Below, in pieces: positions 17,172 through 24,576 of a stretch of 64,000 bases of DNA. Made by a program: the position numbers and the translations under genes. Each line of letters begins with the position of its first letter. Positions within the stretch are counted from its first letter, which is position 1. The notes under the pieces are model-generated. The model saw nothing but the letters and a program-made list of their open reading frames with translations. It had not been told where the DNA came from and searched no databases. Source of the DNA: Virgibacillus salexigens (GTDB lineage Bacteria; Bacillota; Bacilli; Bacillales; Amphibacillaceae); contig NZ_BNEO01000001.1 in the NCBI RefSeq assembly GCF_014905415.1, positions 1,178,001-1,242,000 on the forward strand. Direction: 5' to 3'.

Positions 17172-17172
17172 T

Positions 17173-17310
17173 TTAATACCATGATTTCAAGATTAAAATC
17201 ACAAATCTTCCTATAAACTTCACTGCTGAAACGAATAAATTAGCTGCTTCAATAATAAATCCTTCTAACCAATCCCTGTCTGTTTTCTCTTGCTTCCGCT
17301 TTATAAACAC
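17173..17310 (-). CDS. Small ORF, 45 aa, one membrane segment
   Basis: A frame from GTG 17310 to the stop at 17173 encodes a basic N-terminus (FIKRKQEKTDRDW) and a hydrophobic C-terminal helix (NLFVSAVKFIGRFVILILKS). GGGGGAG overlaps the start closely, so the exact start is uncertain. It sits 18 bp after the DUF4306 gene and ends at the shared terminator, consistent with a bicistronic unit. I do not recognise the family. Confidence 0.45.
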   Translation of the reverse strand: MFIKRKQEKTDRDWLEGFIIEAANLFVSAVKFIGRFVILILKSWY

Positions 17311-17328
17311 TCCCCCTTATTTTGATTA

Positions 17329-17628
17329 TTATATGTCTTTTTTTGCCTTTTGCTTCCTTTTCCTCTTTCTTAAATAATAAATACTGATACTAATTACAAG
17401 GAATAAAGATACAATGAATGTATAACTTGGAACAGGTCGAACGTTAAATGCATATATCCATTGATCAAGCAGATAAATGTCGTTCCGATCGGTAACAGAT
17501 TGTGGTGTAAAAACCACGAATTCCTTCCAATTCTCTTCCAGCATTAGATAAGATCCAATCCAAGAAGTCAAAAAGAAAGTGTAAATCATGATCAATACTA
17601 GAATCAAAAAGGGAATTATTTTTTTCAT
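17329..17628 (-). CDS. Small membrane protein, DUF4306 (YjdJ-like)
   Basis: 99 aa with two membrane segments (about 4-30 and 68-87), an outer loop between them, and a very basic tail RKRKRKQKAKK. The N-terminal IYTFFLTSWIGSYLM resembles B. subtilis YjdJ (DUF4306). Function unknown. RBS TAGGAG precedes ATG. Confidence 0.65.
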   Translation of the reverse strand: MKKIIPFLILVLIMIYTFFLTSWIGSYLMLEENWKEFVVFTPQSVTDRNDIYLLDQWIYAFNVRPVPSYTFIVSLFLVISISIYYLRKRKRKQKAKKDI

Positions 17629-18075
17629 AAGTCATACTCCTAGGACGCTATTTTCACGAAAAGGCTTGATTAATACAACCATCATGCCTGGGAACTTTCG
17701 TACCCATATTATTATGCCATACCAACTGTACCTCTCTCTAGTAGGAAGACAAATTGTATGAAAGGATACGAGGCAAGAGTGAGTGTATCTGAAGTACTCT
17801 TCAGACCGTCATTCCAGTTAATGAAGACAATTGCAAAATACACCGCTTAATTATTATAAAAATCATAACTTGTAAAGTCATATCGAACACACTATTTCCC
17901 CGGAAATAATCTTGTAGATCGTTTATTACTAATCCCTTTATATTTAATAAGATTCTTGTCTTACTTCTAAATCCCCTGCAAAAGAATACAATTTAAGAAA
18001 GAAATCTTTCCATATTCTCTATGGATTACAGGCCATGTAATTCATTCTAGTACATGTCACGAGGGAGGAAGAAAC
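17629..18075. other. Intergenic region, about 450 bp
   Basis: No credible gene. It holds one short perfect inverted repeat, TCTGAAG-TACT-CTTCAGA at 17788-17805, not followed by a T-run, and A/T-rich DNA before the flavodoxin-like gene. Confidence 0.5.
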
Positions 18076-18618
18076 ATGAAGATTGCCGTATTTCATGGAT
18101 CCACTAGGTTCAATGGAAATACCGAATACTTAGCCCATCATGTCGTACCAAAAGAAAAAGGATCACATATTTATCTTCGCGATTACAACGTACAACCAAT
18201 CGTTGATAAACGTCATTCTAAAGAAGGATTTCCTCATGTAGAAGACGATCATACTCAACTTATTGATCAAGTACTTGAGCATGACATTCTTGTATTCGCC
18301 ACACCAATTTACTGGTACGGAATGTCAGGACCAATGAAAACATTTATTGATCGTTGGTCGCAAATTCTAAGAGACCCTGATTATACGCATTTTCGCGGCG
18401 CCTTAGAGGGAAAGAAAGTTTACCTTGTACTTGTCGGAGGGGATCATCCGCATGTAAAAGGGCTGCCACTTGTCCAGCAATTTAATTATATTTGCCAATT
18501 TTTTAAAATGTCCTTGGAAGGATATGTAATTGGGCAGGCTAGAAAACCTGGGGATATGGCTGAGAACAAACATGCACTTGAGGAAGCCTCTCGATTAATT
18601 AAAGAGGACTACCACTAA
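18076..18618 (+). CDS. NAD(P)H-dependent FMN reductase, flavodoxin fold (YwqN-like)
   Basis: 180 aa. N-terminal MKIAVFHGSTRFNGNTEYLA is the FMN phosphate-binding loop; FATPIYWYGMSGPMKTFIDRW is the second flavin-contact motif of NADPH-dependent FMN reductases. Similar Bacillus proteins (YwqN) are small soluble oxidoreductases of uncertain substrate. GAGGGAGG lies upstream; a clear terminator follows; single gene. Confidence 0.85.
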   Translation: MKIAVFHGSTRFNGNTEYLAHHVVPKEKGSHIYLRDYNVQPIVDKRHSKEGFPHVEDDHTQLIDQVLEHDILVFATPIYWYGMSGPMKTFIDRWSQILRDPDYTHFRGALEGKKVYLVLVGGDHPHVKGLPLVQQFNYICQFFKMSLEGYVIGQARKPGDMAENKHALEEASRLIKEDYH

Positions 18619-18624
18619 AATGTA

Positions 18625-18660
18625 AAAAAACCAACTGCAAAAATAGCAGTTGGTTTTTTA
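18625..18660 (+). terminator. Terminator after YwqN-like gene
   Basis: 14-bp arms, AAAAAACCAACTGC and its complement, around a 7-nt loop. The remaining 270 bp up to the amidase gene show no other feature. Confidence 0.9.
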
Positions 18661-18934
18661 GTACGTTTTTTAACTAACAGATAAGTTTCTTTAAATTACT
18701 AAAGTTAAACGCAATGAAATCCGATATTAGAAGAGGTTAGCAATAAAGCAAAAAGGGTATGTTAATCGCTTGTCTTTATATTTTTTTGCTTATGCTGTAT
18801 ATCTATCAATCTTCCTGGACCATTTTTTTATTCTAGTACTTCTGATTGATTTTTAAGTTTTATAGTTTACTTGTAGAAAATCTTGGTAAATACTGTTTAT
18901 TAAATACAGTTATTTTTAAGGAGGCAAGCTTACA

Positions 18935-20056
18935 TTGAAATTTATCTATACTATTATTACGAGTATCGCGTTATTACTTGCTTCTACGTTCTTTTTTCCA
19001 AGCGAAGGTTATGCAGCCAATGGCGATGTATATCAAGTAGGAGGTATGGTTCTAAACGTTCGGAGTGATGCATCGACTGAAGCACCAGTTGTCGGGAAAC
19101 TTCAAGCAGGTGACCAAGTAGTCGAATTCCAAGAAAAATATGGATGGATCCAAACCTACTATGACGGAAAAGAAGCTTGGGTTGCAAAACATCATTTGCG
19201 AAAGATTGGGCAGATGAAAAGGGTACAAGCTAATGAAGAAAACGTAACTGTAAAAGCAAATAGCACCAACATTCGATCAGGTCCAGGAACGAGTTATCCA
19301 GCTATTGGTTCGTCATCATCAGGAGATACATATCGTTTACAAAAAACAGAAGGCGACTGGCATCAAATCGTTCTTGCTAATGGGGAATATGGATGGGTGG
19401 CATCTTGGTTAACCGACACAAAGGGGGAACCAATCCCGGCTTCTAACGAGTCAGCAGCTACGGTTCAAGCACCAGAGCAGCAAGCATCCAGCACATCCTC
19501 AGATTTAACCTCACTTGATGGGTATAATATTATGCTTGACCCAGGTCATGGCGGAAGGGACTCTGGAGCTGTAGGAATTAATGGTGTACAAGAGAAGATG
19601 GTAACACTGGCTACAGCTCATGAGGTTGCTGAACACATACGTGATGCTGGGGCAAATGTAATCATGACAAGAACAAATGACAACTATATTTCTTTGGAAG
19701 AACGTGTGGAGATGAGTGACGATTACTTTACCCATGCATTTGTTAGCATTCACTATAATGCATTCCCAGATCCAAGTGCAAATGGAATGAATACCTTTTA
19801 CTATTCACAGACTACGGATCAACAATTGGCTGAAAATGTCCATGGCTCCCTCGCATCTAAAGTTGATTTACAAGATCGCGGAATCCTTCGCGAAGGGTTC
19901 CGAGTGATACGAACGAATAATGCACCTTCGATTCTATTAGAATTAGGTTTTATTACAAATGCGAATGATCTAGCAATCATTCAAACAGATACATTTAAAC
20001 AACAGGTTGGAGAAGCGATTACTACTGGATTACAGAACTATTTCCAAGCTAAATAA
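18935..20056 (+). CDS. N-acetylmuramoyl-L-alanine amidase with two SH3b domains
   Basis: 373 aa from TTG 18935 (AAGGAGG 14 bp upstream). Signal peptide about 1-28 ending GYAA, SH3b domains at about 30-90 and 103-165 (LNVRSDAS and TNIRSGPGTS starts), a Ser/Ala linker, then Amidase_3 (about 195-370). Zinc ligands H205 (DPGHGG), E220 (QEK) and H273 (SIHYNA) and catalytic E336 (LELGF) are present. It is exported, binds the wall through SH3b and cleaves the stem peptide from muramic acid, as in cell separation or turnover. Monocistronic. Confidence 0.92.
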   Translation: MKFIYTIITSIALLLASTFFFPSEGYAANGDVYQVGGMVLNVRSDASTEAPVVGKLQAGDQVVEFQEKYGWIQTYYDGKEAWVAKHHLRKIGQMKRVQANEENVTVKANSTNIRSGPGTSYPAIGSSSSGDTYRLQKTEGDWHQIVLANGEYGWVASWLTDTKGEPIPASNESAATVQAPEQQASSTSSDLTSLDGYNIMLDPGHGGRDSGAVGINGVQEKMVTLATAHEVAEHIRDAGANVIMTRTNDNYISLEERVEMSDDYFTHAFVSIHYNAFPDPSANGMNTFYYSQTTDQQLAENVHGSLASKVDLQDRGILREGFRVIRTNNAPSILLELGFITNANDLAIIQTDTFKQQVGEAITTGLQNYFQAK

Positions 20057-20060
20057 CATA

Positions 20061-20118
20061 AAAGAAAATAAAGAGAGCTATCCTCATCTCTGGATAGCTC
20101 TCTTTATTTTCTTTTCAA
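20061..20118. terminator. Bidirectional terminator, 23-bp arms
   Basis: Perfect arms at 20061-20083 and 20092-20114 with an 8-nt loop and T-rich flank. On the minus strand the restored acetyltransferase frame stops inside the loop (20084-20086), so coding and terminator overlap. Confidence 0.88.
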
Positions 20119-20576
20119 ATACATACTGTTCTCCTTTTCTACCAAACACTCTTTTTCTATTATCCTTGAAGCCCGCACATTTATAAACATATTGTGCTGC
20201 TGTATTTATGATTGACCCCAAGAACGATTTCATCTATTCCCAAAAAGTTCTGCCGTATAAAAGCATCTAGTATTTTAAGTGCCTGTTGAGCAATACCTTT
20301 TCCTTGCAGGCTATAATGAATAGAAAAAGCTCTGAGAGCGAAGGCATTCTGATTTGTGCTATACGCAGCTTCCGAGTCCCTTTCCAAAGTAAAAAATCCT
20401 GCTACTTGCTGTTGATATATAATAACAATAGGATATACTTCTTTACCTTGTTCGCAACTTTTTAATGCATCTTTTGGAATTGCCGTATACTGCAACTGAT
20501 CTTCTGATAAATAATAAGACTCAATATCTTTTTCGTAGTTCTGTTGGTAGAACGCTAACAAAACGGTTGCTAACAA
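20084..20576 (-). pseudogene. GNAT acetyltransferase with frameshift near the C-terminus
   Basis: The first frame (TTG 20576 to stop 20181, 131 aa) carries a GNAT core: FALRAFSIHYSLQGKGIAQQAL is motif A with the Q-x-x-G-x-A acetyl-CoA loop, then EIVLGVNHK. It then shifts to YSSTICL and stops. The adjacent frame reads NTAAQYVYKCAGFKDNRKR and on to 20084, which is the conserved motif B expected next (N..A...Y...GF). So an indel near the short A-run at about 20203-20210 splits one gene. The start overlaps the stop of the MerR-methyltransferase gene, implying translational coupling. Substrate unknown. Confidence 0.78.
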
Positions 20577-21625
20577 TTGGAGCCACCCTCAATTTGCTTC
20601 TTAGCATAAATCATACTTAATATTGGATTAAACGTATAGGTTTCTACTTGATAATCATTTGTTTTAAACCAATCTATCAGAACAGATCGATCGGCATAGT
20701 ACTCATCTTCTATTGAGTAAACAGCTACTTTATTGCCTGTGTTCGTAAAATGATCGATAACTGCTTTCCGATGACTCTTGTTTTGAAACATGAGATCCAC
20801 CATACAAATTTCACCTTCCGGCTTTAAAACACGATCCATTTCTTCAAAAGCCATCAACTTTTGTTCGTCTTCAATATGATGTAATGCATAACTAGAAACA
20901 ATACCATCAATTTGATGATCCATAACTGGTAATGCTAGAAAATGACCATTACGTGTGTCAATTTCTGGATGCTTCTTCTTACATTCATGTAACATATTTT
21001 TAGATTGATCAATACCAATTACATTCACTCCATGGGCTATAAATTTGGAGCCTAAGTTTCCTGTTCCAATACCAATATCTAAGCACGTATCCCCTTTTTT
21101 CAACTGAATGGTTTCTACTACTCTTTTTAAGGCTCTTGTATAGTCCTGATGAACATTAAAATGATACCCGTGCATTTTTAAGTTTTGATCATAATCGACT
21201 GCTTGACTATCAAAATTCCATTTATCTTCCCAGCTTTTTCGAATCGATTTTAGATTTTTTAAATGCTCGGACAATTCGAGTATCTCAGACATTTCGGTTT
21301 GGCCATCGTTTGAGCGTTCTAACATTTGATCAATCGTTGCAATCATGTCTTTCAATTCTAACCATTTTTCAAATAGTGCCGATCGTTGAATGTTTAAGTA
21401 TGAGTTTATACTTCTACTCCCGTCATTTAATAATTGTTTAATCTCGTTAATCGTGATACCGATCTCACGCAATGCTAATATTGTGCTTATACGAACAAGA
21501 TCTTCCTCTGTAAATATACGGTATTCATTTTCTTGTTTAATCGGATGAATTAATCCTTTTTCTTCATAAAATCGAATGGTTCTTGTCGTTGTATTTAACT
21601 GTCTTGCCACTTCTTTAATTTGCAT
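20570..21625 (-). CDS. MerR regulator fused to a SAM-dependent methyltransferase
   Basis: 351 aa. Residues 1-70 are a MerR DNA-binding domain (KEVARQLNTTTRTIRFYEEK, then a wing), 75-105 a dimerisation helix, and from about 150 a class I methyltransferase with motif I LDIGIGTGNLG (182-192), an acidic loop GIDQSKNM (204-211) and SSYALHHIED. In ordinary MerR proteins the C-terminal part binds the effector; here an enzyme domain takes that place, suggesting that SAM or the methyl acceptor could tune DNA binding. The acetyltransferase gene overlaps its stop. Substrate unknown. Confidence 0.85.
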   Translation of the reverse strand: MQIKEVARQLNTTTRTIRFYEEKGLIHPIKQENEYRIFTEEDLVRISTILALREIGITINEIKQLLNDGSRSINSYLNIQRSALFEKWLELKDMIATIDQMLERSNDGQTEMSEILELSEHLKNLKSIRKSWEDKWNFDSQAVDYDQNLKMHGYHFNVHQDYTRALKRVVETIQLKKGDTCLDIGIGTGNLGSKFIAHGVNVIGIDQSKNMLHECKKKHPEIDTRNGHFLALPVMDHQIDGIVSSYALHHIEDEQKLMAFEEMDRVLKPEGEICMVDLMFQNKSHRKAVIDHFTNTGNKVAVYSIEDEYYADRSVLIDWFKTNDYQVETYTFNPILSMIYAKKQIEGGSNC

Positions 21626-21651
21626 ATAGTACCCCCCTCTGCCTTTAACAA

Positions 21652-21661
21652 TAAACGTTTA
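21652..21661. promoter_or_regulatory. Small palindrome in MerR-type promoter region
   Basis: TAAACGTTTA is a perfect palindrome 27 bp upstream of the MerR-methyltransferase start. MerR proteins usually bind a dyad in their own promoter spacer, so this is the best candidate; a -35/-10 pair with 19-bp spacing is not clear. Confidence 0.25.
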
Positions 21662-21781
21662 CGTTGCGTTAATGTAGAGGAGATAATTTGAGCATTTCCT
21701 ATGTTTTTATCTATTATAAATGAAAACTTTCGATAACAGATGATATACTGAAGGAAATTAGGCAAAAGTGAGGTTCTATCC

Positions 21782-23053
21782 ATGCATGAAAGTATACAAC
21801 AACTTATTAGTCATACAGCCGAGCGGCTTGGGCTTCATACTTATTACTTGAAGCATCATTATTTCACGAAACAAAAAAATGCTATAGGTGAAATACAATA
21901 TGAATTAACAATGGAATGGTTTCCAAATGACCATACAGATCACCAGGAAGACGAATTAAATCCACCGGGGACTGCTGTTGTTGATGTGGATATCCATACT
22001 GGAAAGATCCAAACGATTATCTTCGTTGAAGGTACTTCCTACTCCACGTCAGAATCGTTAGCAAACATAGCATCGAACAGCGAAGCCGCAATTGAATGGA
22101 TTGAAGAAATGACGGATTTGGAGTTTGGCAGACAATTCCAACTTATATCTGAATCAGAAAGAGAAATGCAGTTTCGAGCAGCTGTAGACAATATTCCAGT
22201 TTATCCAGGAGGGGTTATTCAGGTTGAATTCAATCAAGAGGGCCAACTCGTTTTATTCTCTATTAATGGTTCGTTTCCATCTGAACACCAGATTCATTGG
22301 GAACCATTTGCTTTAACACCTAGTATTGTTGAACCAATTGCAAGCAACCAATGTAAACTGTTTGAAATTCCAGTAGAATCAGCACAAGAATGGAAATCCA
22401 TCTATGGTACAACTACTTTTTTCCTTACGAATAATGGAAAGACAGCATTAGCATATGAATCGGTGGAAGCATCTTCCTTCCAGTACCATATAGACCAAAT
22501 CATTACATGGGAAGGCACTACCAATCAAAGTATCCCACTAAAAGAAATTGATTTATCTACAGAAGTAACGGAAGAACAAGCATTAACAAATCTTGCCGAT
22601 ACAGAGATATCTACCTTATCAAGTGCTAAGAAAACAAAGGCACGCGAGGCTGTACAGCGACTGCTTCAACAGGAATTTTCAGAGGATAGTGGTAAATGGA
22701 GATTAGCAACGATTTACCGTGAACATACCTATCTTTTTGCTGAACTACGTCCTGTCGAACCCGGTCACCGTATCATTGAACCAAAGCTTACAATGATACT
22801 TGATGCTTCCACTTTAGAACCATTAAATTATACGGATAACCGTATACTAATGGAGATTTTTCAAGACTTTAAAGTTGCAGATACACCTGTGATTACGAAA
22901 AAAGAAGCGTTTGAGAAGCTTCATAACCACCTGGAAATCACACCAGTCTATGTATATCAACCGCATCAAAAAAGCTACATATTATGTGGAAAAATTGAAT
23001 GCGCTAATGGTGTGGACGCAGTTACTGGTGAAGTAGTCAATTTAGATGAATAA
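21782..23053 (+). CDS. Hypothetical protein, 423 aa, possible PepSY/YcdB-like repeats
   Basis: No signal peptide or membrane segment; acidic, soluble-looking. Two short stretches resemble PepSY-type strand pairs: AVVDVDIHTGKIQ (about 64-76) and GVDAVTGEVVNLDE at the C-terminus, with MILDASTLEPLNYTD between, which recalls the YcdB/YcdC repeat family of Bacillus spore formers. I cannot assign a function. It is divergent from the MerR fusion gene and ends at a terminator shared with nrdF. Start ATG follows GTGAGG. Confidence 0.6.
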   Translation: MHESIQQLISHTAERLGLHTYYLKHHYFTKQKNAIGEIQYELTMEWFPNDHTDHQEDELNPPGTAVVDVDIHTGKIQTIIFVEGTSYSTSESLANIASNSEAAIEWIEEMTDLEFGRQFQLISESEREMQFRAAVDNIPVYPGGVIQVEFNQEGQLVLFSINGSFPSEHQIHWEPFALTPSIVEPIASNQCKLFEIPVESAQEWKSIYGTTTFFLTNNGKTALAYESVEASSFQYHIDQIITWEGTTNQSIPLKEIDLSTEVTEEQALTNLADTEISTLSSAKKTKAREAVQRLLQQEFSEDSGKWRLATIYREHTYLFAELRPVEPGHRIIEPKLTMILDASTLEPLNYTDNRILMEIFQDFKVADTPVITKKEAFEKLHNHLEITPVYVYQPHQKSYILCGKIECANGVDAVTGEVVNLDE

Positions 23054-23078
23054 CCCTAAGGCGACGTGCATAAATAAA

Positions 23079-23106
23079 AAGAAATCGGCTGCGGCCGATT
23101 CCTTTT
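23079..23106. terminator. Terminator between the unknown gene and nrdF
   Basis: AATCGGC and GCCGATT arms (23083-23100) with an A-run before and T-run after, so it can act in both directions. Confidence 0.75.
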
Positions 23107-24149
23107 TATAAATCATCAAATCCGTTCAAGTCACTTGTTTTTGTATATTGGCGGGATTTCTGCTCAAAAAAGTCCGTTTTTGTACCATCGAAGTTATCCA
23201 CATAGGCACGTATCCATTTCAATGGGTTATCCAAATGTTCTGGATAGATATCATGCAATCCCATCATTCGTAACATCTTATTCGCCCGATATTTAATATA
23301 CCCTGCCATTTCATCTAAATCTATTCCTTCTACATTCCCAAGTACATAATTAGACCATTCTATCTCCAATTCTACCGACTCTTCAAAATGGTCATATATC
23401 CATTTTGTGAATTCTTCTGTATTATACTCTGGATTCTCTGCTAATGTGGCTCGGAACAATTCCGAGATAAATCGTCCATGCTCCAGTTCATCACGGTTAA
23501 TATAGCTTATCATCGTGGAGGTTCCAACCATCTTGTTATGACGAGCTAAATTATAGAAGAAGGCAAATCCAGAATAGAAGAACATCCCTTCTAATAAGGA
23601 GGTGTAAACCATTGTTTTTAAAATATTCTCTATAGACGGATCGTCAACAAATGCATTATATTGCTTGGTTATATTTTCATTCCGCTTAAGCAAAATTGGA
23701 TCTGTTCTGCCTAATTGGAAAGACTTATTTTGTTCATCTAACGATACAACAGATGACAATACATATGAATAACTTTCATTATGGACAGCTTCCTGTTGAG
23801 CAATGACTGCCATAATGGATTGAACCGATGGATCCGTGGCATATAACGATAGTAACAGTGCCGTACGGGTTTGCGGTGCATCTAGTGTGGACAATAGACC
23901 AATTATTTTTAAATAAGCATCCTGTTCCTCTTCCGTTAGAGAAGGGAATTGTTTTATGTCACTTTGCATATTTACTTCATCTGCTTGCCAATAATTACCG
24001 ACAAGTCGCTTATACATTTTGTACCAATGTGGATAAGCAATATCATTCCAATTTAATATACCACTTGACTTTCCTCCAAATACCCCAGTGGACTTATTCG
24101 GATTTAATGGCTCTAATGTTTTTGCTTTTTCAAGCATAACTTTCGACAT
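23106..24149 (-). CDS. nrdF: Ribonucleotide reductase class I beta subunit
   Basis: 347 aa. Dimetal ligands are visible: D90, E120 and H123 (EAVH), E187, E221 and H224 (ELEH). Tyr127, four residues after H123, is in the radical position, so a tyrosyl-radical enzyme is expected rather than one of the Tyr-less variants. It partners with the alpha subunit upstream to make deoxyribonucleotides. GGAAGGAG precedes the ATG, which overlaps the flavodoxin gene end by 20 bp. Bidirectional terminator behind. Confidence 0.92.
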   Translation of the reverse strand: MSKVMLEKAKTLEPLNPNKSTGVFGGKSSGILNWNDIAYPHWYKMYKRLVGNYWQADEVNMQSDIKQFPSLTEEEQDAYLKIIGLLSTLDAPQTRTALLLSLYATDPSVQSIMAVIAQQEAVHNESYSYVLSSVVSLDEQNKSFQLGRTDPILLKRNENITKQYNAFVDDPSIENILKTMVYTSLLEGMFFYSGFAFFYNLARHNKMVGTSTMISYINRDELEHGRFISELFRATLAENPEYNTEEFTKWIYDHFEESVELEIEWSNYVLGNVEGIDLDEMAGYIKYRANKMLRMMGLHDIYPEHLDNPLKWIRAYVDNFDGTKTDFFEQKSRQYTKTSDLNGFDDL

Positions 24150-24576
24150 GTTGCAGTACTCCTTCCAGCCAGTCTTTCACTTTCTGTTCTTGACTACCTC
24201 TTGGGGACTGTTCTATTTTCAGTCCACTCCAGTTACTTTCATAAAATTTAGCGAGCTTATCAACTGCTTTACAGAACAGATCATCTCCACCAAATTGTGT
24301 ATCACCAGTTCCAAATACTGCCACATTATCTGGCTTGTATCCTATTTCCAGAACAAATTCTTTTACCTCATCGGGGGTGCTCCCCTTTTCCCAAGTAAAC
24401 AAGCCTATAAATACGATATCATAGTTAGAGGGATTTACTGGAGGGTCAATCCCTATGCGGTGCATCCCAGTTTCAATCCCTCTATATCGTAATTGACCTT
24501 CAATGAGCCTTGCTACCTCTTGCGTGTTGCCACTATAAGTTAGATAAGCAACTAATGCCCTCAACTTTGACACCAT
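24130..24576 (-). CDS. Flavodoxin within the nrd operon
   Basis: 148 aa with an FMN phosphate loop TYSGNTQEVA (about 13-22) and the later loops GLFTWEKGSTP and GTGDTQFGGDDLF of short-chain flavodoxins. It is longer and more typical than NrdI, which lacks the YGGDLF-like loop. Its position overlapping nrdE and nrdF indicates the reductant role NrdI plays in class Ib systems: helping assemble or maintain the beta-subunit cofactor. That role is inferred from position. Start ATG 24576 overlaps the nrdE stop; GTG 24573 and TTG 24564 are alternatives. Confidence 0.85.
   Translation of the reverse strand: MVSKLRALVAYLTYSGNTQEVARLIEGQLRYRGIETGMHRIGIDPPVNPSNYDIVFIGLFTWEKGSTPDEVKEFVLEIGYKPDNVAVFGTGDTQFGGDDLFCKAVDKLAKFYESNWSGLKIEQSPRGSQEQKVKDWLEGVLQHVESYA

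Noticed and set aside
24130-24576. Calling the middle nrd gene nrdI
   Set aside because: Its loops (TWEKGSTP, GDTQFGGDDLF) are those of ordinary flavodoxins, so only a flavodoxin with inferred NrdI-like role is claimed.
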